Shown here one piece after another: positions 48,305 through 62,887 of a DNA stretch of 64,000 nucleotides. The translations under genes were made by a program, and so were the position numbers. Within the stretch, counting starts at the first letter, position 1. Each line of letters begins with the position of its first letter. The DNA is from Xylophilus sp. Leaf220. Its GTDB lineage: Bacteria; Pseudomonadota; Gammaproteobacteria; Burkholderiales; Burkholderiaceae_C. Below the pieces are notes generated by a model that ran no database searches, was not told where the DNA came from, and worked only from the letters and a program-made list of their open reading frames with translations. The stretch lies in NCBI RefSeq assembly GCF_001421705.1, contig NZ_LMKO01000012.1:64547-128546 (forward strand), given 5' to 3'.

Positions 48305-49462
48305 TCAGAGCAACTGGCTGGCCGCGCCGTCGAGCAGCAGGCCGCCCTTGACCACGATCCGCTCGCCGGGCGCCAGGCCTTCCAGCACTGTGATCGAGCC
48401 GCGCACCGGCAGGCCCAGCTTCACGTCGCGCGCCTCGAACAGGGTGCCGGGCGCGTCGTCGCCGGCGGCCGCGGGCTTCTCCACGTACACGATGTTGCGC
48501 CGCTCGTCCTTGATCAGCACCGCCGACAGCGGAATGACCAGGCCGGTGGCCCCGGCCACCTCGATGCCCACCCGCGCCAGCGCGCCGGGCCGCAGCCCGG
48601 CGGCCGCATCGGCCAGCGCGATGAAGACCGGCGCGCGGCGCGTGTCGGCATTCAGCGCCGCGCCGACCCGCTCCACCCGGCCCCGCACCGGCGTGGCCAT
48701 CGACGAGAACTGCAGCTGCACCGCCGCGCCCTGGACGATGCCCTCGATGTCGCTCTCGAACACGTCGGCCACCACCCAGAGGGCCGACGGATCGCCGATG
48801 GTGAAGAGCGACTCGCCGCCCGGCTCGGCCGTCCTGCCGACGGTCGCGGCGCGGCTCACCACCACGCCGGCGCGCGGCGCGCGCAGCACCAGCGTGTCCT
48901 GGCCGCCGGCGCCGACGAAGGCCGCGGCGCGGCCGGCGCGCTGGGATTCGAGCGCCAGCGCATCGACCCGGGCCTGCGCCGCGGCGGTCTCGGACGCGAT
49001 GCCGACGCCCTTGTCGAGCATGCTGCGCTGGCGCTGCAGCTCCTGCCGGGCCAGCGCCAGTTCCACCCCGGCGCTGGCGCGCTCGGTGCGCAGCCGGCCG
49101 GCGTCGGGGCTGGCGAGGGTCGCCAGCGGCGCGCCCGGCTGCACCCGGTCGCCGACCCGGGCGTGCACCTGCGCGATGCGTCCTGCCGCCGGCGCTCCGA
49201 CGGCGGTGACCCGGTCGTCCTGGAACACCACCCGCGCCGGAGCCCAGACCGTCTGGGTGCTGCTGGTGGCAGAGACGGCCCGGATCTCCAGCACCTGCAG
49301 CGATGCCGGCTGCAGCCGTACCTGGCCCGGCGGCAGCAGGGCGGTGCGGGCGGCCGGCGCCTGGGCGGCCTGCGGAGAGGATTCGGCGCCGCAGCCGGCG
49401 ACGAGCGCGGCCAGGGCCAGGGCACACGCCGCACGGGGCGCGCGCCGGAAGGGGGCAAGCAT
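48305..49462 (-). CDS. Periplasmic adaptor (membrane fusion) protein of the efflux system, CzcB-like
   Basis: 385 residues. The lipobox LALAALVAGC puts an acylated Cys at about residue 24. Lipoyl/barrel-sandwich halves (VGAPAAGRIAQVHARVGDRV and LRAPRAGVVVSRAATVGR) flank a coiled-coil hairpin (RTERASAGVELALARQELQR), followed by beta-barrel and membrane-proximal domains. It bridges the inner-membrane pump and outer-membrane duct. It is the first gene of the czcBAC-like operon and its 230-bp upstream gap follows the sensor kinase gene. No His-rich metal-binding N-terminus is present, unlike classical CzcB. Confidence 0.9.
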   Translation of the reverse strand: MLAPFRRAPRAACALALAALVAGCGAESSPQAAQAPAARTALLPPGQVRLQPASLQVLEIRAVSATSSTQTVWAPARVVFQDDRVTAVGAPAAGRIAQVHARVGDRVQPGAPLATLASPDAGRLRTERASAGVELALARQELQRQRSMLDKGVGIASETAAAQARVDALALESQRAGRAAAFVGAGGQDTLVLRAPRAGVVVSRAATVGRTAEPGGESLFTIGDPSALWVVADVFESDIEGIVQGAAVQLQFSSMATPVRGRVERVGAALNADTRRAPVFIALADAAAGLRPGALARVGIEVAGATGLVIPLSAVLIKDERRNIVYVEKPAAAGDDAPGTLFEARDVKLGLPVRGSITVLEGLAPGERIVVKGGLLLDGAASQLL

Positions 49463-49692
49463 GGGAAATGTCTCCAACGGCAGGGCATTCGGGCGGTGTG
49501 CCCGGCGGCGCAACCGGCGGTGCCACCCACCGGCCGGGGCCCGGCGCACGCGGTGCGCGGCCGGGAGCGGCGGTCGTGTCGCCGTTAATTTTTCGCCTCG
49601 GTCCATGCTAGGCGGGGCGGGCCGCGCGGCGCATGAACACTGCATTGCCGTTCGGAAAGGCGGCCGGGCGGCGGCCGCACGGGCGGAGCGGC

Positions 49693-51077
49693 TCAGGCCT
49701 CCAGGCAGGGCAGCTCGATCACCGCCAGCAGGCCGGGTGCGGCGTCCTCCAGCAGCACCTGCCCGCCGTGCAGGCGCACGATCGCCATCGCGCTGGCCAG
49801 GCCCAGGCCGAAGCCGGGCACGGCGCCCGGCAGGCGGTGGAAGCGGGTGCCGATCCGGCCGCGGTCGGCCGCCGCGATGCCCGGGCCGTTGTCGCGCACC
49901 AGGATGCGGGCGCTGCCGCCGCGGCGCTCCACCCGCACCGCCACCACGGCCCGGGCGCCGTGCTGCCCGGCGTACTTCAACGCGTTGTCGATCAGGTTGG
50001 CGGTGGCGCTGGCCAGCAGGTCGCGGTCGCCGCGCACCGTGGCGCTGGGGTCGGTCTGCAGCGTCAGGACGGCGCCCTGCGCCTCGGCCAGCGCGTCGTA
50101 CAGCTCCACCACGCCGGTCGCGATGTCGTCGAGCGCCAGCGGGCCGAAGCCGTGGCGCCGGGTGCCCGATTCGGCCTCGGCGATCTGCAGCAGCTTGTCG
50201 AAGACGACGGTCAGCGCTTCCACCTCCTGCACCGCCTGCGCGGCGGCGGCCTGCACCGCGGCTGCCGGAGTCCCGGGCCGCTGGGCCTGCCGCAGCCCCA
50301 TCAGCACCCGGGCCAGCGGGGTGCGCAGGTTGTGGGCGATGGTGTTGGAGACATGGCGCACGCCGTCCATCAGCTGTTCGATCCGGTCGAGCATGCGGTT
50401 GATGTCGCGGCCGAGGCCGGCGAACTCGTCCGCCTCGTCGGTGCCCGGAATCCGCTGGCCCAGCTCGCCCGCCTCGATCCGGGCGGCGGTGCGGCGGATG
50501 GTGGCCACCCGGGCCTCGATGTCGCGCCGGAACAGGTAGGCGCCCACGGCCACCAGCAGCAGCGCCACCAATCCTGCCGCCAGCGTGGCCCGGCCCACCG
50601 CCAGTTCCACCTGCCGCAGGTCGTGCAGGTCGCGGCCCACCACCAGCAGCTGGCCGCCGGGCAGGCGCCGCACCAGCACCCGCATGCGGGCGGTGGTGGC
50701 GCCGCGCAGGGCCTGCAGGCTGTCGATGCGGTCGTCCGTCGGCCGCCAGCCGGCGCCGGGCGCCAGGTTGCCGGCGATGCGGGCGCCGTCGGCGCCCTGC
50801 AGCAGGTACACCTCGCTGTCGCTGTCCACCCCGTCGACCAGGTTCTGCGCGATCTGCTCGGCCACCGCGTCCACGCCGCCCTGCTGCCAGCGGGCCGCGA
50901 GGCGCTGTGCGCCCAGGCCGATCTGGCGGTCGAGGTGGTGGCGCTGGCCCAGCACCGCCTGCACGTAGACGACGGTGAGCAGCACCGCCATGAAGAACAG
51001 GGTGAGCAGCCCGTACTGCAGCGCCATGCGGAACGCCACCGAGCGCCAGAGGCGGCGCGGGCCGGCCGGCAGCCGGA

Positions 51078-51081
<4 letters not shown>
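49693..51081 (-). CDS. Sensor histidine kinase adjacent to heavy-metal efflux genes
   Basis: 462 residues from a GTG overlapping the response-regulator stop (GTGA). Two membrane segments (about 18-45 and 160-183) enclose a periplasmic sensor of about 115 residues; HAMP is at about 183-236. The H-box is VSNTIAHNLRTPLAR with His250; the residue after His is Asn rather than the usual Glu or Asp. ATP-binding boxes are ANLIDNALKY, RDNGPGIA and GFGLGLASAMAI. It probably senses metal in the periplasm and controls the downstream efflux operon; this is inferred from position. Confidence 0.92.
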
Positions 51082-51776
<695 letters not shown>

Positions 51777-52145
51777 CAGGCGGTGTCCACCGCGCGAACG
51801 GCGGGGGCGTGCGGGCAGGGGCGGGGCGGCGGCGGGAGCGTTCGGGCGGGCATCGGGGCGGGGTTCGGTGCACGCGCGGGCAGGCCCGAACCCGGGTGAA
51901 AACAACCGAAGATTCTAGGCCGTGCGGCGAGCCGGCCAGGCGGGCCGAGCCGGCCCACCGCTGCGCGACGGTCGGCCGACGGGGCAGGGCGCGGAGCCGC
52001 TGTCGAGCGGCATACCGGGTTTCTGCGACGGCTTCATTACCCTTTGGCAATGGAGACCTACTCGCGGGGGTATTGCCGTTTCTGGCATTTAATACGCCCT
52101 CTCGCACGCCCGGGGCGACCTGGCCATCCACCTGCCGAACCCGAC
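51777..52145. other. Divergent intergenic region, response regulator / PAP2 phosphatase
   Basis: 369 bases without a gene. The part next to the PAP2 gene (about 52030-52100) is less GC-rich and has a loose inverted repeat GGCAAT (52046-52051) and ATTGCC (52072-52077). These may belong to promoters; no motif is firm. Confidence 0.35.
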
Positions 52146-52718
52146 GTGAACGATCTCAATCTTTCCCTCTTCCATGCCGCGGCGGCCGGGCATGCGCCCC
52201 ACGCGGCGACCCTCGTGGCGGCGCTGTTCGTGATCGAGTACGCCGGCATGGCGGTGCTGGCGCTGCTGGCGGTCGGCCTGTGGCGCAAGCCCGGCGAACG
52301 CCTCACGCTCGTGCTGGTGCTGCTGGCGACGATGCTGGTCTCGTTGATGGCCAAGAACATCGCGCTCGCCATCGGCTTTCCGCGGCCCTTCATGCTCGGG
52401 CTGTCGGCGGTGTACCTCGACCATGCGGTGCGGCCGGGGTTCCCCAGCACCCATGCGTCGTCCGGCTTCGCGCTGGCCTTCATGCTGCTGGTGCGGCCGG
52501 AGCTGCGGCTGCTGGGCCTGGGGGTGCTGGCACTGCTGGTGCCGACGCTCTGGGCGCGCGTGTACACCGGCCTGCACTTTCCGCGCGATCTCGCGGCCGG
52601 CGCGGCGCTGGGGGCCGCGTGCGCGGCGGTGTCGGTGGGGGTGGAGCACCTCTGGCGCGCTCGGCTGCGCCCCGCGCTGGCGGCCCGGTCCGTCCGCCGG
52701 GCTGGTGGGGGCACCTGA
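52146..52718 (+). CDS. PAP2-family membrane phosphatase
   Basis: 190 residues from the GTG at 52146; an earlier ATG would add an Arg/Pro-rich stretch that looks non-coding. Five to six hydrophobic segments. The three phosphatase motifs are visible: KNIALAIGFPRP (KX6RP), PSTHAS (PSGH-type, with Thr replacing Gly) and ARVYTGLHFPRD (SRX5HX3D-type, with Ala for Ser). Relatives dephosphorylate undecaprenyl pyrophosphate or lipid phosphates at the periplasmic face. It is monocistronic and ends near repeat R8. Confidence 0.82.
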   Translation: MNDLNLSLFHAAAAGHAPHAATLVAALFVIEYAGMAVLALLAVGLWRKPGERLTLVLVLLATMLVSLMAKNIALAIGFPRPFMLGLSAVYLDHAVRPGFPSTHASSGFALAFMLLVRPELRLLGLGVLALLVPTLWARVYTGLHFPRDLAAGAALGAACAAVSVGVEHLWRARLRPALAARSVRRAGGGT

Positions 52719-52792
52719 ATTCGCGCAGCCGGTCGGCTTGGCCGCGCCGGCTGCCGGCTCGACAGGGCCGTTTTTCAAGCGAAATAGGCCGG

Positions 52793-52835
52793 TAGCCGGC
52801 GTCCCGTGCTGGCTTCCAGCTATCTAATTCGTAGC
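52793..52835 (-). repeat. Dispersed repeat copy R8 (inverted; head plus hairpin)
   Basis: Plus-strand order is hairpin then head: TAGCCGGC with imperfect partner GCTGGCTTCCA, then head GCTATCTAATTCGTAGC (52819-52835). It lies between the convergent ends of the PAP2 and alcohol dehydrogenase genes. Confidence 0.7.
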
Positions 52836-52912
52836 GGCCGGCAGACGGGTGGATCGGCCTGCCGTGCCGACGCCCGCAGCGCGCCACTCCCGCGGCCTGC
52901 TGCTTCCTGGCC

Positions 52913-54067
52913 CTAGAAAGCCTGCCGGTACAGCGCCAGCGCATCCGCCTCGGTCACTTCGCGCGGGTTGTTGACCAGCAGGCGGGTCTGCAGCATCGCA
53001 TCTGCCGCCAGGGTCGGCAGCATGTCCTCGGCCACGCCGTGGTCGCGCAGGCGCATCGGCAGACGGGTGTCTGCGATCAGCGTTTCGACGTGGGCCACGA
53101 AGGCCTCGGCGCGGGCCTGTTCGTCGCCCTGCAGGCCGGGCAGCAGCGCGTCGCCCAGCGCGGCGTAGTGGGCGGCGCCCGCCTGGGCGTTGAAGCGCAG
53201 CACGTGCGGCAGCACCAGCGCATTGGTCAGGCCGTGCGGCAGGTGGTAGCGGCCGCCCAGGGGATAGGCCAGCGCATGCACCGCGGCCACCGGTGAGTTG
53301 GCGAAGGCCTGGCCGGCCAGCATCGCGCCCAGCAGCATCGCCTCGCGCGCGGCCAAGTCGTGGCCGTCGTCGCAGACCTTCTGCAGGTTCTGCGACAGCA
53401 GCCGCAGTGCCAGGACGGCCAGGTGGTCCGACAAGGGGTTCTTCAACCGCTTGCCGGTGAAGGCCTCGATCGCGTGGACCATGGCGTCGATGCCGGTGGC
53501 CGCGGTCACGGCCGGGGGCAGGCCGGTGGTGAGCGCCGCGTCGAGGATCGCCATGTCGGCGTACAGCTGGCGGGCGACGATGCCGCTCTTGGTGGTCTCG
53601 CCGGTGGTGACGATGGCGATCGGCGTCGCCTCGGAACCGGTGCCGGCGGTGGTGGGCATCTGCACCAGCGGCAGGCGCTCGCCCCGGACCTTGTCGATGC
53701 CGTACATCTCGGCCAGCGGCTGGTCGGTGGCCAGCAGGATCGCGACCAGCTTGGCCACGTCCATCGAAGAGCCGCCGCCCAGGCCCAGAACGACCTGGGT
53801 GCCGAAGGCCCGGGCCTGCGCGGTGACCGCGGCCACCACGTGGTCGGGCGGATCGGCCTGCACGTCGCTCACCACCTGCACCTGCCAGCCGTGGGCGGCC
53901 AGGCTGGCCAGCGCCGGGTCGAGCAGGCCGCTCTTCTGCAGGAAGGCGTCGGTCACGACGCAGATGCGGCCAGGCGCGAAGCGCTGGGCGAGCAGGCTGC
54001 CGAGCTGCGCGGCGGCGCCGGTCTGCACCACGGTCTGCGGGACGGTCTGGAACTGGAAGGGCTGCAT
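52913..54067 (-). CDS. Iron-containing alcohol dehydrogenase
   Basis: 384 residues from MQPFQFQTVPQTVVQTG. Family III (Fe-ADH) signatures: the NAD-binding LGLGGGSSMDVAKLVAIL (about 93-110), PTTAGTGSEATPIAIVT, and the metal-binding His cluster in IDAMVHAIEAFTGK and RYHLPHGLTNALVLPHVL. It reduces or oxidises short alcohols, lactaldehyde or similar compounds with NAD(P). It is a single gene divergent from alaS. The physiological substrate is unknown. Confidence 0.93.
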   Translation of the reverse strand: MQPFQFQTVPQTVVQTGAAAQLGSLLAQRFAPGRICVVTDAFLQKSGLLDPALASLAAHGWQVQVVSDVQADPPDHVVAAVTAQARAFGTQVVLGLGGGSSMDVAKLVAILLATDQPLAEMYGIDKVRGERLPLVQMPTTAGTGSEATPIAIVTTGETTKSGIVARQLYADMAILDAALTTGLPPAVTAATGIDAMVHAIEAFTGKRLKNPLSDHLAVLALRLLSQNLQKVCDDGHDLAAREAMLLGAMLAGQAFANSPVAAVHALAYPLGGRYHLPHGLTNALVLPHVLRFNAQAGAAHYAALGDALLPGLQGDEQARAEAFVAHVETLIADTRLPMRLRDHGVAEDMLPTLAADAMLQTRLLVNNPREVTEADALALYRQAF

Positions 54068-54205
54068 GGAATGTCTCTCCGTTGGGGGCTGCGGCGGGGC
54101 CGGCCAGCCGCAAGCGTAGCGCCACCGTGCCCGCGGCGCGACCCGCAGGCGACAGGGCAGGGCGGCCGCGGCCCGGCACGGGCCGGACGGCATGCGACCC
54201 GGCGG

Positions 54206-54211
54206 TAAAAT
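54206..54211 (+). promoter_or_regulatory. Candidate -10 element of alaS
   Basis: TAAAAT in GGTAAAATCGCGGG, 45 bases before the alaS start and in the same context as the candidate YebC-gene promoter. No clear -35 hexamer. Confidence 0.4.
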
Positions 54212-54256
54212 CGCGGGTTGCTCCCCCGTTTGCAGACCCCCATTCCACCCCGTTCC

Positions 54257-56944
<2,688 letters not shown>

Positions 56945-56972
56945 CGGGGCCGACGGGGCATCCGCACCGGAT

Positions 56973-57020
56973 GCTTCTATTTCGATAGCAGGAGGCCGGC
57001 GCCGGACGCCGGCTTCCTGC
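56973..57020 (+). repeat. Dispersed repeat copy R9 (head plus long hairpin)
   Basis: Head variant GCTTCTATTTCGATAGC (56973-56989) joined to a long stem: GCAGGAGGCCGGCG (56988-57001), loop CCGGA, CGCCGGCTTCCTGC (57007-57020). It follows the alaS stop by 28 bases. Confidence 0.75.
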
Positions 57021-57115
57021 ATATCGGGCCTGGATTGTCCAGTTGCGCATCAGCACTGAGGAGGCTTCCGCATCCCGTCGTGCCGGCGGTCCTGTCCGGA
57101 GGTGGAGGCACCAAG

Positions 57116-57143
57116 CAAAAGAGGCGCCGCGGCGCCTCTTTTG
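57116..57143. terminator. Bidirectional rho-independent terminator between alaS and rhlE
   Basis: A perfect 28-base palindrome, CAAAAGAGGCGCCG joined directly to CGGCGCCTCTTTTG, so a GC stem with A/T tails serves both strands. It lies between the convergent ends of alaS and rhlE. Confidence 0.9.
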
Positions 57144-57198
57144 TCGTCCGGTCGCGCCAGGGCGGCCGGTTCATGCGGGCCTGGTGGCCCGCCGTCGG

Positions 57199-59037
57199 TC
57201 AGCGACCGTAGGAACGGTTTCCGCCGCCACCGCCGCCGCTGCGGCCGTAGCCACCGCCGCCACCGCCACCGGAGCGGTTTCCACCGCCACCGCCGCCACC
57301 GCCGCCGTTACGGCGGCCGCGGCCCAGCATGCTGTCGACGCTGGTGCGCAGCGGATCGGGCTGGCCGGCAGGGCCGCCGACCGACTCGGCACGGCGGTGC
57401 GCGACCACGTCGGCGTGCGACGGGCTCGGCGCATTGCCGTGGTGGCGCGGCTGGCGTTCCTCGAAAGGCACGTGGTTGCCACCACCGCCACCGCCGTTGC
57501 CGCCGCCGTACTGGCCGCCGCCGCCCTGGCCACCACCGCCGCCGCCTGCGAAGGCCGGACGGGGACCGCGCGGTGCGCGTTGCTGCGGTGCCTGCTGGCC
57601 GTAGCCGCCGCCCTGGCCGCCTTGGCCGCCACCACCGCCGCCGCCGCCGCTGCGACCACGGCCCTGGCCGCCACCTCCGCCGCCCGCGCTGCGCTGACCG
57701 CCACCGCCGCCGCCGTTACCACCGCCGTTGCCGCCACGCTCGCCCTGGCCGGCCTTGTTCTCGCGGATGCGCTGCAGCATCTCGGTGCGCGCGGCCTTGG
57801 CGGCCGCGGCCATCACATCGCGGCTCGGCGGCTTGCCGGCACCGCCCCAGATCGTCTGGCGGCCCATGGCGATCGGCTCGGCCTTCTCGCCGGCTTCGGG
57901 GCCGAAGCCGTCGATCACCTGCACCGGGATCTTCTGCTTGGTAAAGCGCTCGATGTCGTACATGAAGCCTTCCTCGTCCATGCACACCAGGCTCACCGCC
58001 TCGCCGCTGTTGCCGGCACGGCCGGTGCGGCCGATGCGGTGGACGTAGTCTTCCGACACGTTCGGGATCTCGTAGTTGACGACGTGCGGCAGCTCGTCGA
58101 TGTCGATGCCGCGGGCCGCGATGTCGGTGGCCACCAGGGCGCGGATCTCGCCGCTCTTGAAGCCCGACAGGGCCTGGGTGCGGGCCGACTGGCTCTTGTT
58201 GCCGTGCAGCGCCATCGCCTGGATGCCGCTCTTGGTCAGGTGCTCGGCCACGTTGTTGGCGCCGAACTTGGTGCGGGTGAACACCAGCACCTGGCTCCAG
58301 TTGTGCTCGTTGATGATGTGCGCCAGCAGCGCCTTCTTCTTGCCGCGGCCCACCGGGTGGATCACCTGGGTGATGCGCTGCACCGTGGTGTTAGACGGGG
58401 TGACCTGGATGCTCTGCGGATTTTTGAGCAGGGTGGCGGCCAGTTCGCGGATCTCGTCGCTGAAGGTGGCGGAGAACAGCAGGCTCTGCTTGTCCTTCGG
58501 CACCAGGGCCAGCACCTTCTTCACGTCGTGGATGAAGCCCATGTCGAGCATGCGGTCGGCTTCGTCGAGCACCAGGAACTGCACGGTCGACAGGTCGAGG
58601 TTGCCCTGCTGCTGCAGGTCGAGCAGTCGGCCGGGGGTGGCGACCAGCACGTCGACGCCGCGCTTGATGCGGTCGATCTGCGGGTTCATGCCCACGCCGC
58701 CGAAGATGACGGTGGAGGAGAGCTTGAGGTACTTGCCGTATTCGCGGACCGATTCCTCGACCTGCGCGGCGAGTTCGCGCGTCGGGGTCAGCACAAGGGC
58801 GCGCACGCCCTTGTTGCCGAACTTGCTCTTCGGCGCCTCGGTGGCCTGCATGCGGTGCAGCAGGGGCAGGACGAAGGCGGCCGTCTTGCCGGTGCCGGTC
58901 TGGGCGCCGGCGAGGAGGTCGTGCCCTTCGAGCACTGCGGGGATGGCTTGCGCCTGGATGGGAGTGGGCGTTTCGTAGCCCTGTTCGTGAACGGCTTGCA
59001 GAATGGCAGGGGCCAGATTCAGATCGTCAAAGGTCAT
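57199..59037 (-). CDS. rhlE: DEAD-box RNA helicase, RhlE type, with a long glycine-rich tail
   Basis: 612 residues from [20 protein letters not shown]; an upstream in-frame extension to 59208 is not needed. Helicase motifs: Q-motif [10 protein letters not shown], motif [54 protein letters not shown]. RhlE proteins remodel rRNA during ribosome assembly and mRNA decay. Residues about 415-612 form an extraordinary Gly-rich, Arg/Gln/Asn-containing tail (many G runs with NRS, QGR, RSG), interrupted by a conserved-looking island ([12 protein letters not shown] to [13 protein letters not shown]). The tail likely binds RNA and may promote condensates; this is inference. Confidence 0.93.
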   Translation of the reverse strand: MTFDDLNLAPAILQAVHEQGYETPTPIQAQAIPAVLEGHDLLAGAQTGTGKTAAFVLPLLHRMQATEAPKSKFGNKGVRALVLTPTRELAAQVEESVREYGKYLKLSSTVIFGGVGMNPQIDRIKRGVDVLVATPGRLLDLQQQGNLDLSTVQFLVLDEADRMLDMGFIHDVKKVLALVPKDKQSLLFSATFSDEIRELAATLLKNPQSIQVTPSNTTVQRITQVIHPVGRGKKKALLAHIINEHNWSQVLVFTRTKFGANNVAEHLTKSGIQAMALHGNKSQSARTQALSGFKSGEIRALVATDIAARGIDIDELPHVVNYEIPNVSEDYVHRIGRTGRAGNSGEAVSLVCMDEEGFMYDIERFTKQKIPVQVIDGFGPEAGEKAEPIAMGRQTIWGGAGKPPSRDVMAAAAKAARTEMLQRIRENKAGQGERGGNGGGNGGGGGGQRSAGGGGGGQGRGRSGGGGGGGGQGGQGGGYGQQAPQQRAPRGPRPAFAGGGGGGQGGGGQYGGGNGGGGGGNHVPFEERQPRHHGNAPSPSHADVVAHRRAESVGGPAGQPDPLRTSVDSMLGRGRRNGGGGGGGGGNRSGGGGGGGYGRSGGGGGGNRSYGR

Positions 59038-59410
59038 GGAGTAAGCGCCATCCACGGCGCAGTGTTTATCTGCCTGCCGCGGGAGTCGCTGTGCGCTTCC
59101 GGGCCAGTCATAGGCAAACAAGGATGGGATATGGGAGCCCGGAATCTGTTCCTTCGTCCCCGGCAGACTGCCGATGTCGCGGGTAACTGCGCCCAACGAC
59201 CGGGACATTGTCGCACAGCGGGGCCCGCAGCGCCGTATGCGCGGTGGCCTGCGTTAAACTCGTAACACCGCAGGCCCGCCGCCGACGGCCGGCCCCGCCG
59301 GTCCGCCCGGTGGCCGCCGGCTCCCGTTTCTTCCGCCGCCGGCATCCGCCGCACCTGCCGCGTGTCCCGCGCCGGCGGTCTCTCCCAATCTCCTCATCTC
59401 CAGAAGCACG
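59038..59410. other. Divergent intergenic region, rhlE / ettA
   Basis: 373 bases with no gene. TTAAAC at 59254-59259 (context GCGTTAAACTCGTAAC) is a possible -10 for ettA, which would give a leader of about 145 bases. The rhlE side has a long leader too, as is common for cold-inducible helicases, but no specific element was recognised. Confidence 0.35.
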
Positions 59411-61072
<1,662 letters not shown>

Positions 61073-61229
61073 AGATTCGCGCACAGGGCATGGATACGGC
61101 GGCGCGACCGCAGCGCCATGCCCGGTCGCGCCGCCGACACGGTGACGGCCGCGGGTTGCGGCACGCCGCCGCGCCCGGCCGCTGGGGTTATCCTGCAACC
61201 TTGTTCCGCGTAGCCCTTGCGCCGATCCG

Positions 61230-62780
61230 ATGAGCACCATGCGAACCGACTCCGAAGCCGCCGCCGCCCTGGCCGCCTACCGTGCCTGCCTGGCGCAGGC
61301 GGTGGCGCGCAGTCCGGGCATCCTGGAAAAGCTGCTGGCCGCGGCGCGCGACAGCCTCTACCAGCGATCGCGCCAGCTGGAGCAGTACCAGGGCCGCGGC
61401 GCCTATGCCGAAGCCCTGCAGACGCTGAGCGACAACGCGGTTTTCATGGTCCAGCGTTTTCCGATCGAGTTCGAAGAAGCGGTGCGCCATGGCGACGGCA
61501 GCGCCGCCAAGGCGCGGGTGCAGCCGCTGGAGCTTTCCCTGGTCGACGATGCGCAGGTGCAGGGCCATGTCGAGCTGACCCGCTCGCACCAGGCGGCCCA
61601 CCAGGCGCTCGAAGCCCCGCTGGCCGAACTCGACGGGCTGGTGTCTTCGGCACAAGGCCTCTCGCGCATCCAGCCCCAGCGCAATCCGCTGCGCCCCGAG
61701 ACCTACCTGCGGGCGCTGCAGGCGCTGGTCGACCGCACCCAGGCATCGCTGCAGGTGCGCTCGCTGTGGATGCAGCACCTCACCGCCGCCATGGGCGCCT
61801 ACCTGAAGTCCGAGTACGAGCAGTTGTCGGCCACGCTGCGCGATGCCGGCGTGTTGCCGGTCGGCTACGAGGCGGTGGCGATCGCGCGCCCGGCGCAAAG
61901 GCCGGTGCCCGGGTCGGCAGGCGCCGCGCCGGCAGCAGCGGCCGCCGCGGCGGCCGTGCCCGCGTCCTGGGCGGTGCCGCCCGAGCCGCCGGCCGGCGCA
62001 CCGGTTTCCGAAGCCGATGCCCGCGGCGTCCTGCGCACCGAAGAGCGGCGGATGCTGGCCGGCCGCATCGCCGAAGAAATCGCCCGCCTGCCGGAGACGG
62101 CCCGGGTGCCCGAGGTGGTGCGCGCCTTCGTCCTCGGCCCCTGGTCGCTGGTGATCGCCGAGGCGCAGCTCACCGCACGCGGCGGCGTCGGCGACCCCGA
62201 GGGCTACTACGCCCTGGTGCGCCCGCTGCTCTGGAGCGCCCAGCCCGAACTGGGCCGGGCCGACCGGCAGCACCTGACCAGCGTGCTGCACAACCTGTTC
62301 TCCCGGCTGCGCGCCGGCCTGGCGAGCATCGCCTGGCCCGAGGAAGAGACCGTCGACGTCTTCCAGGCACTGGTCGATGCGCACCAGGTCGCGCTGCGGC
62401 CCGACGGCAGTTCTTTCGCGATCCGCAACCGGCCGCCCGCCGCCATGCCCGATGCCGCGCCGATGGCTGGCGGCACCGGCGACGCACCACCCACCCGGCC
62501 CTGGAAAGCCCCGTCACCCGACCTGGCCTTCGCCGAAGGCGCAGCGCCGGGCGCCACGAAGGGCGCCGGTGTCTCCGGCGACGGCGACACGCTGGCACCC
62601 GGCGTGCAGGTCGAGTTGCTGCAGGACGGCCACTGGCGCCGGCTGCAGCTGCTGTGGGCCAGCCCGCACGGCTCGCTGCTGCTGTTCGAAGGCGACGACG
62701 GCCGCAACGAGTCGATGACCCGCCGCCTCTGCGTGCAGTGCATGAAAGAGAACCGGCTGCGGATCGTGCAGCCAGGCTAG
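61230..62780 (+). CDS. DUF1631-family protein
   Basis: 516 residues from MSTMRTDSEAAAALAAY. The N-terminal helical part (KLLAAARDSLYQRSRQLEQY, LSLVDDAQVQGHVELTRSHQ) and the C-terminal DGHWRRLQLLWASPHGSLLLFEG segment match DUF1631, a proteobacterial family of unknown role. Ala/Pro-rich linkers interrupt it at about residues 225-260 and 410-455. It has no signal peptide or membrane segment. The C-terminal domain recalls small cyclic-di-GMP-binding PilZ-like barrels by its strand pattern, but I see no RxxxR motif. It starts 157 bp after ettA. Confidence 0.82.
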   Translation: MSTMRTDSEAAAALAAYRACLAQAVARSPGILEKLLAAARDSLYQRSRQLEQYQGRGAYAEALQTLSDNAVFMVQRFPIEFEEAVRHGDGSAAKARVQPLELSLVDDAQVQGHVELTRSHQAAHQALEAPLAELDGLVSSAQGLSRIQPQRNPLRPETYLRALQALVDRTQASLQVRSLWMQHLTAAMGAYLKSEYEQLSATLRDAGVLPVGYEAVAIARPAQRPVPGSAGAAPAAAAAAAAVPASWAVPPEPPAGAPVSEADARGVLRTEERRMLAGRIAEEIARLPETARVPEVVRAFVLGPWSLVIAEAQLTARGGVGDPEGYYALVRPLLWSAQPELGRADRQHLTSVLHNLFSRLRAGLASIAWPEEETVDVFQALVDAHQVALRPDGSSFAIRNRPPAAMPDAAPMAGGTGDAPPTRPWKAPSPDLAFAEGAAPGATKGAGVSGDGDTLAPGVQVELLQDGHWRRLQLLWASPHGSLLLFEGDDGRNESMTRRLCVQCMKENRLRIVQPG

Positions 62781-62887
62781 TCGGCAGGGCGGCCTCGGCT
62801 GCCGGTGCTGCGGCCACGGGCCTCGGCGCAGATGCCGGGCGGCTGGCTTTGCGAGCCGGCCGCGATGCGTTCAGCGCGGCACCGGCC

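Noticed and set aside
44904-50402. 1,832-residue open frame opposite the efflux operon
   Set aside because: It runs antisense to four clear genes and its product is His/Arg/Gln/Ala-rich without any domain; high GC suppresses stop codons in such frames.
57199-57760. Tandem GGC-type repeats as a CRISPR or satellite array
   Set aside because: They are codons of the helicase glycine-rich tail in a continuous open frame, without regular spacers.
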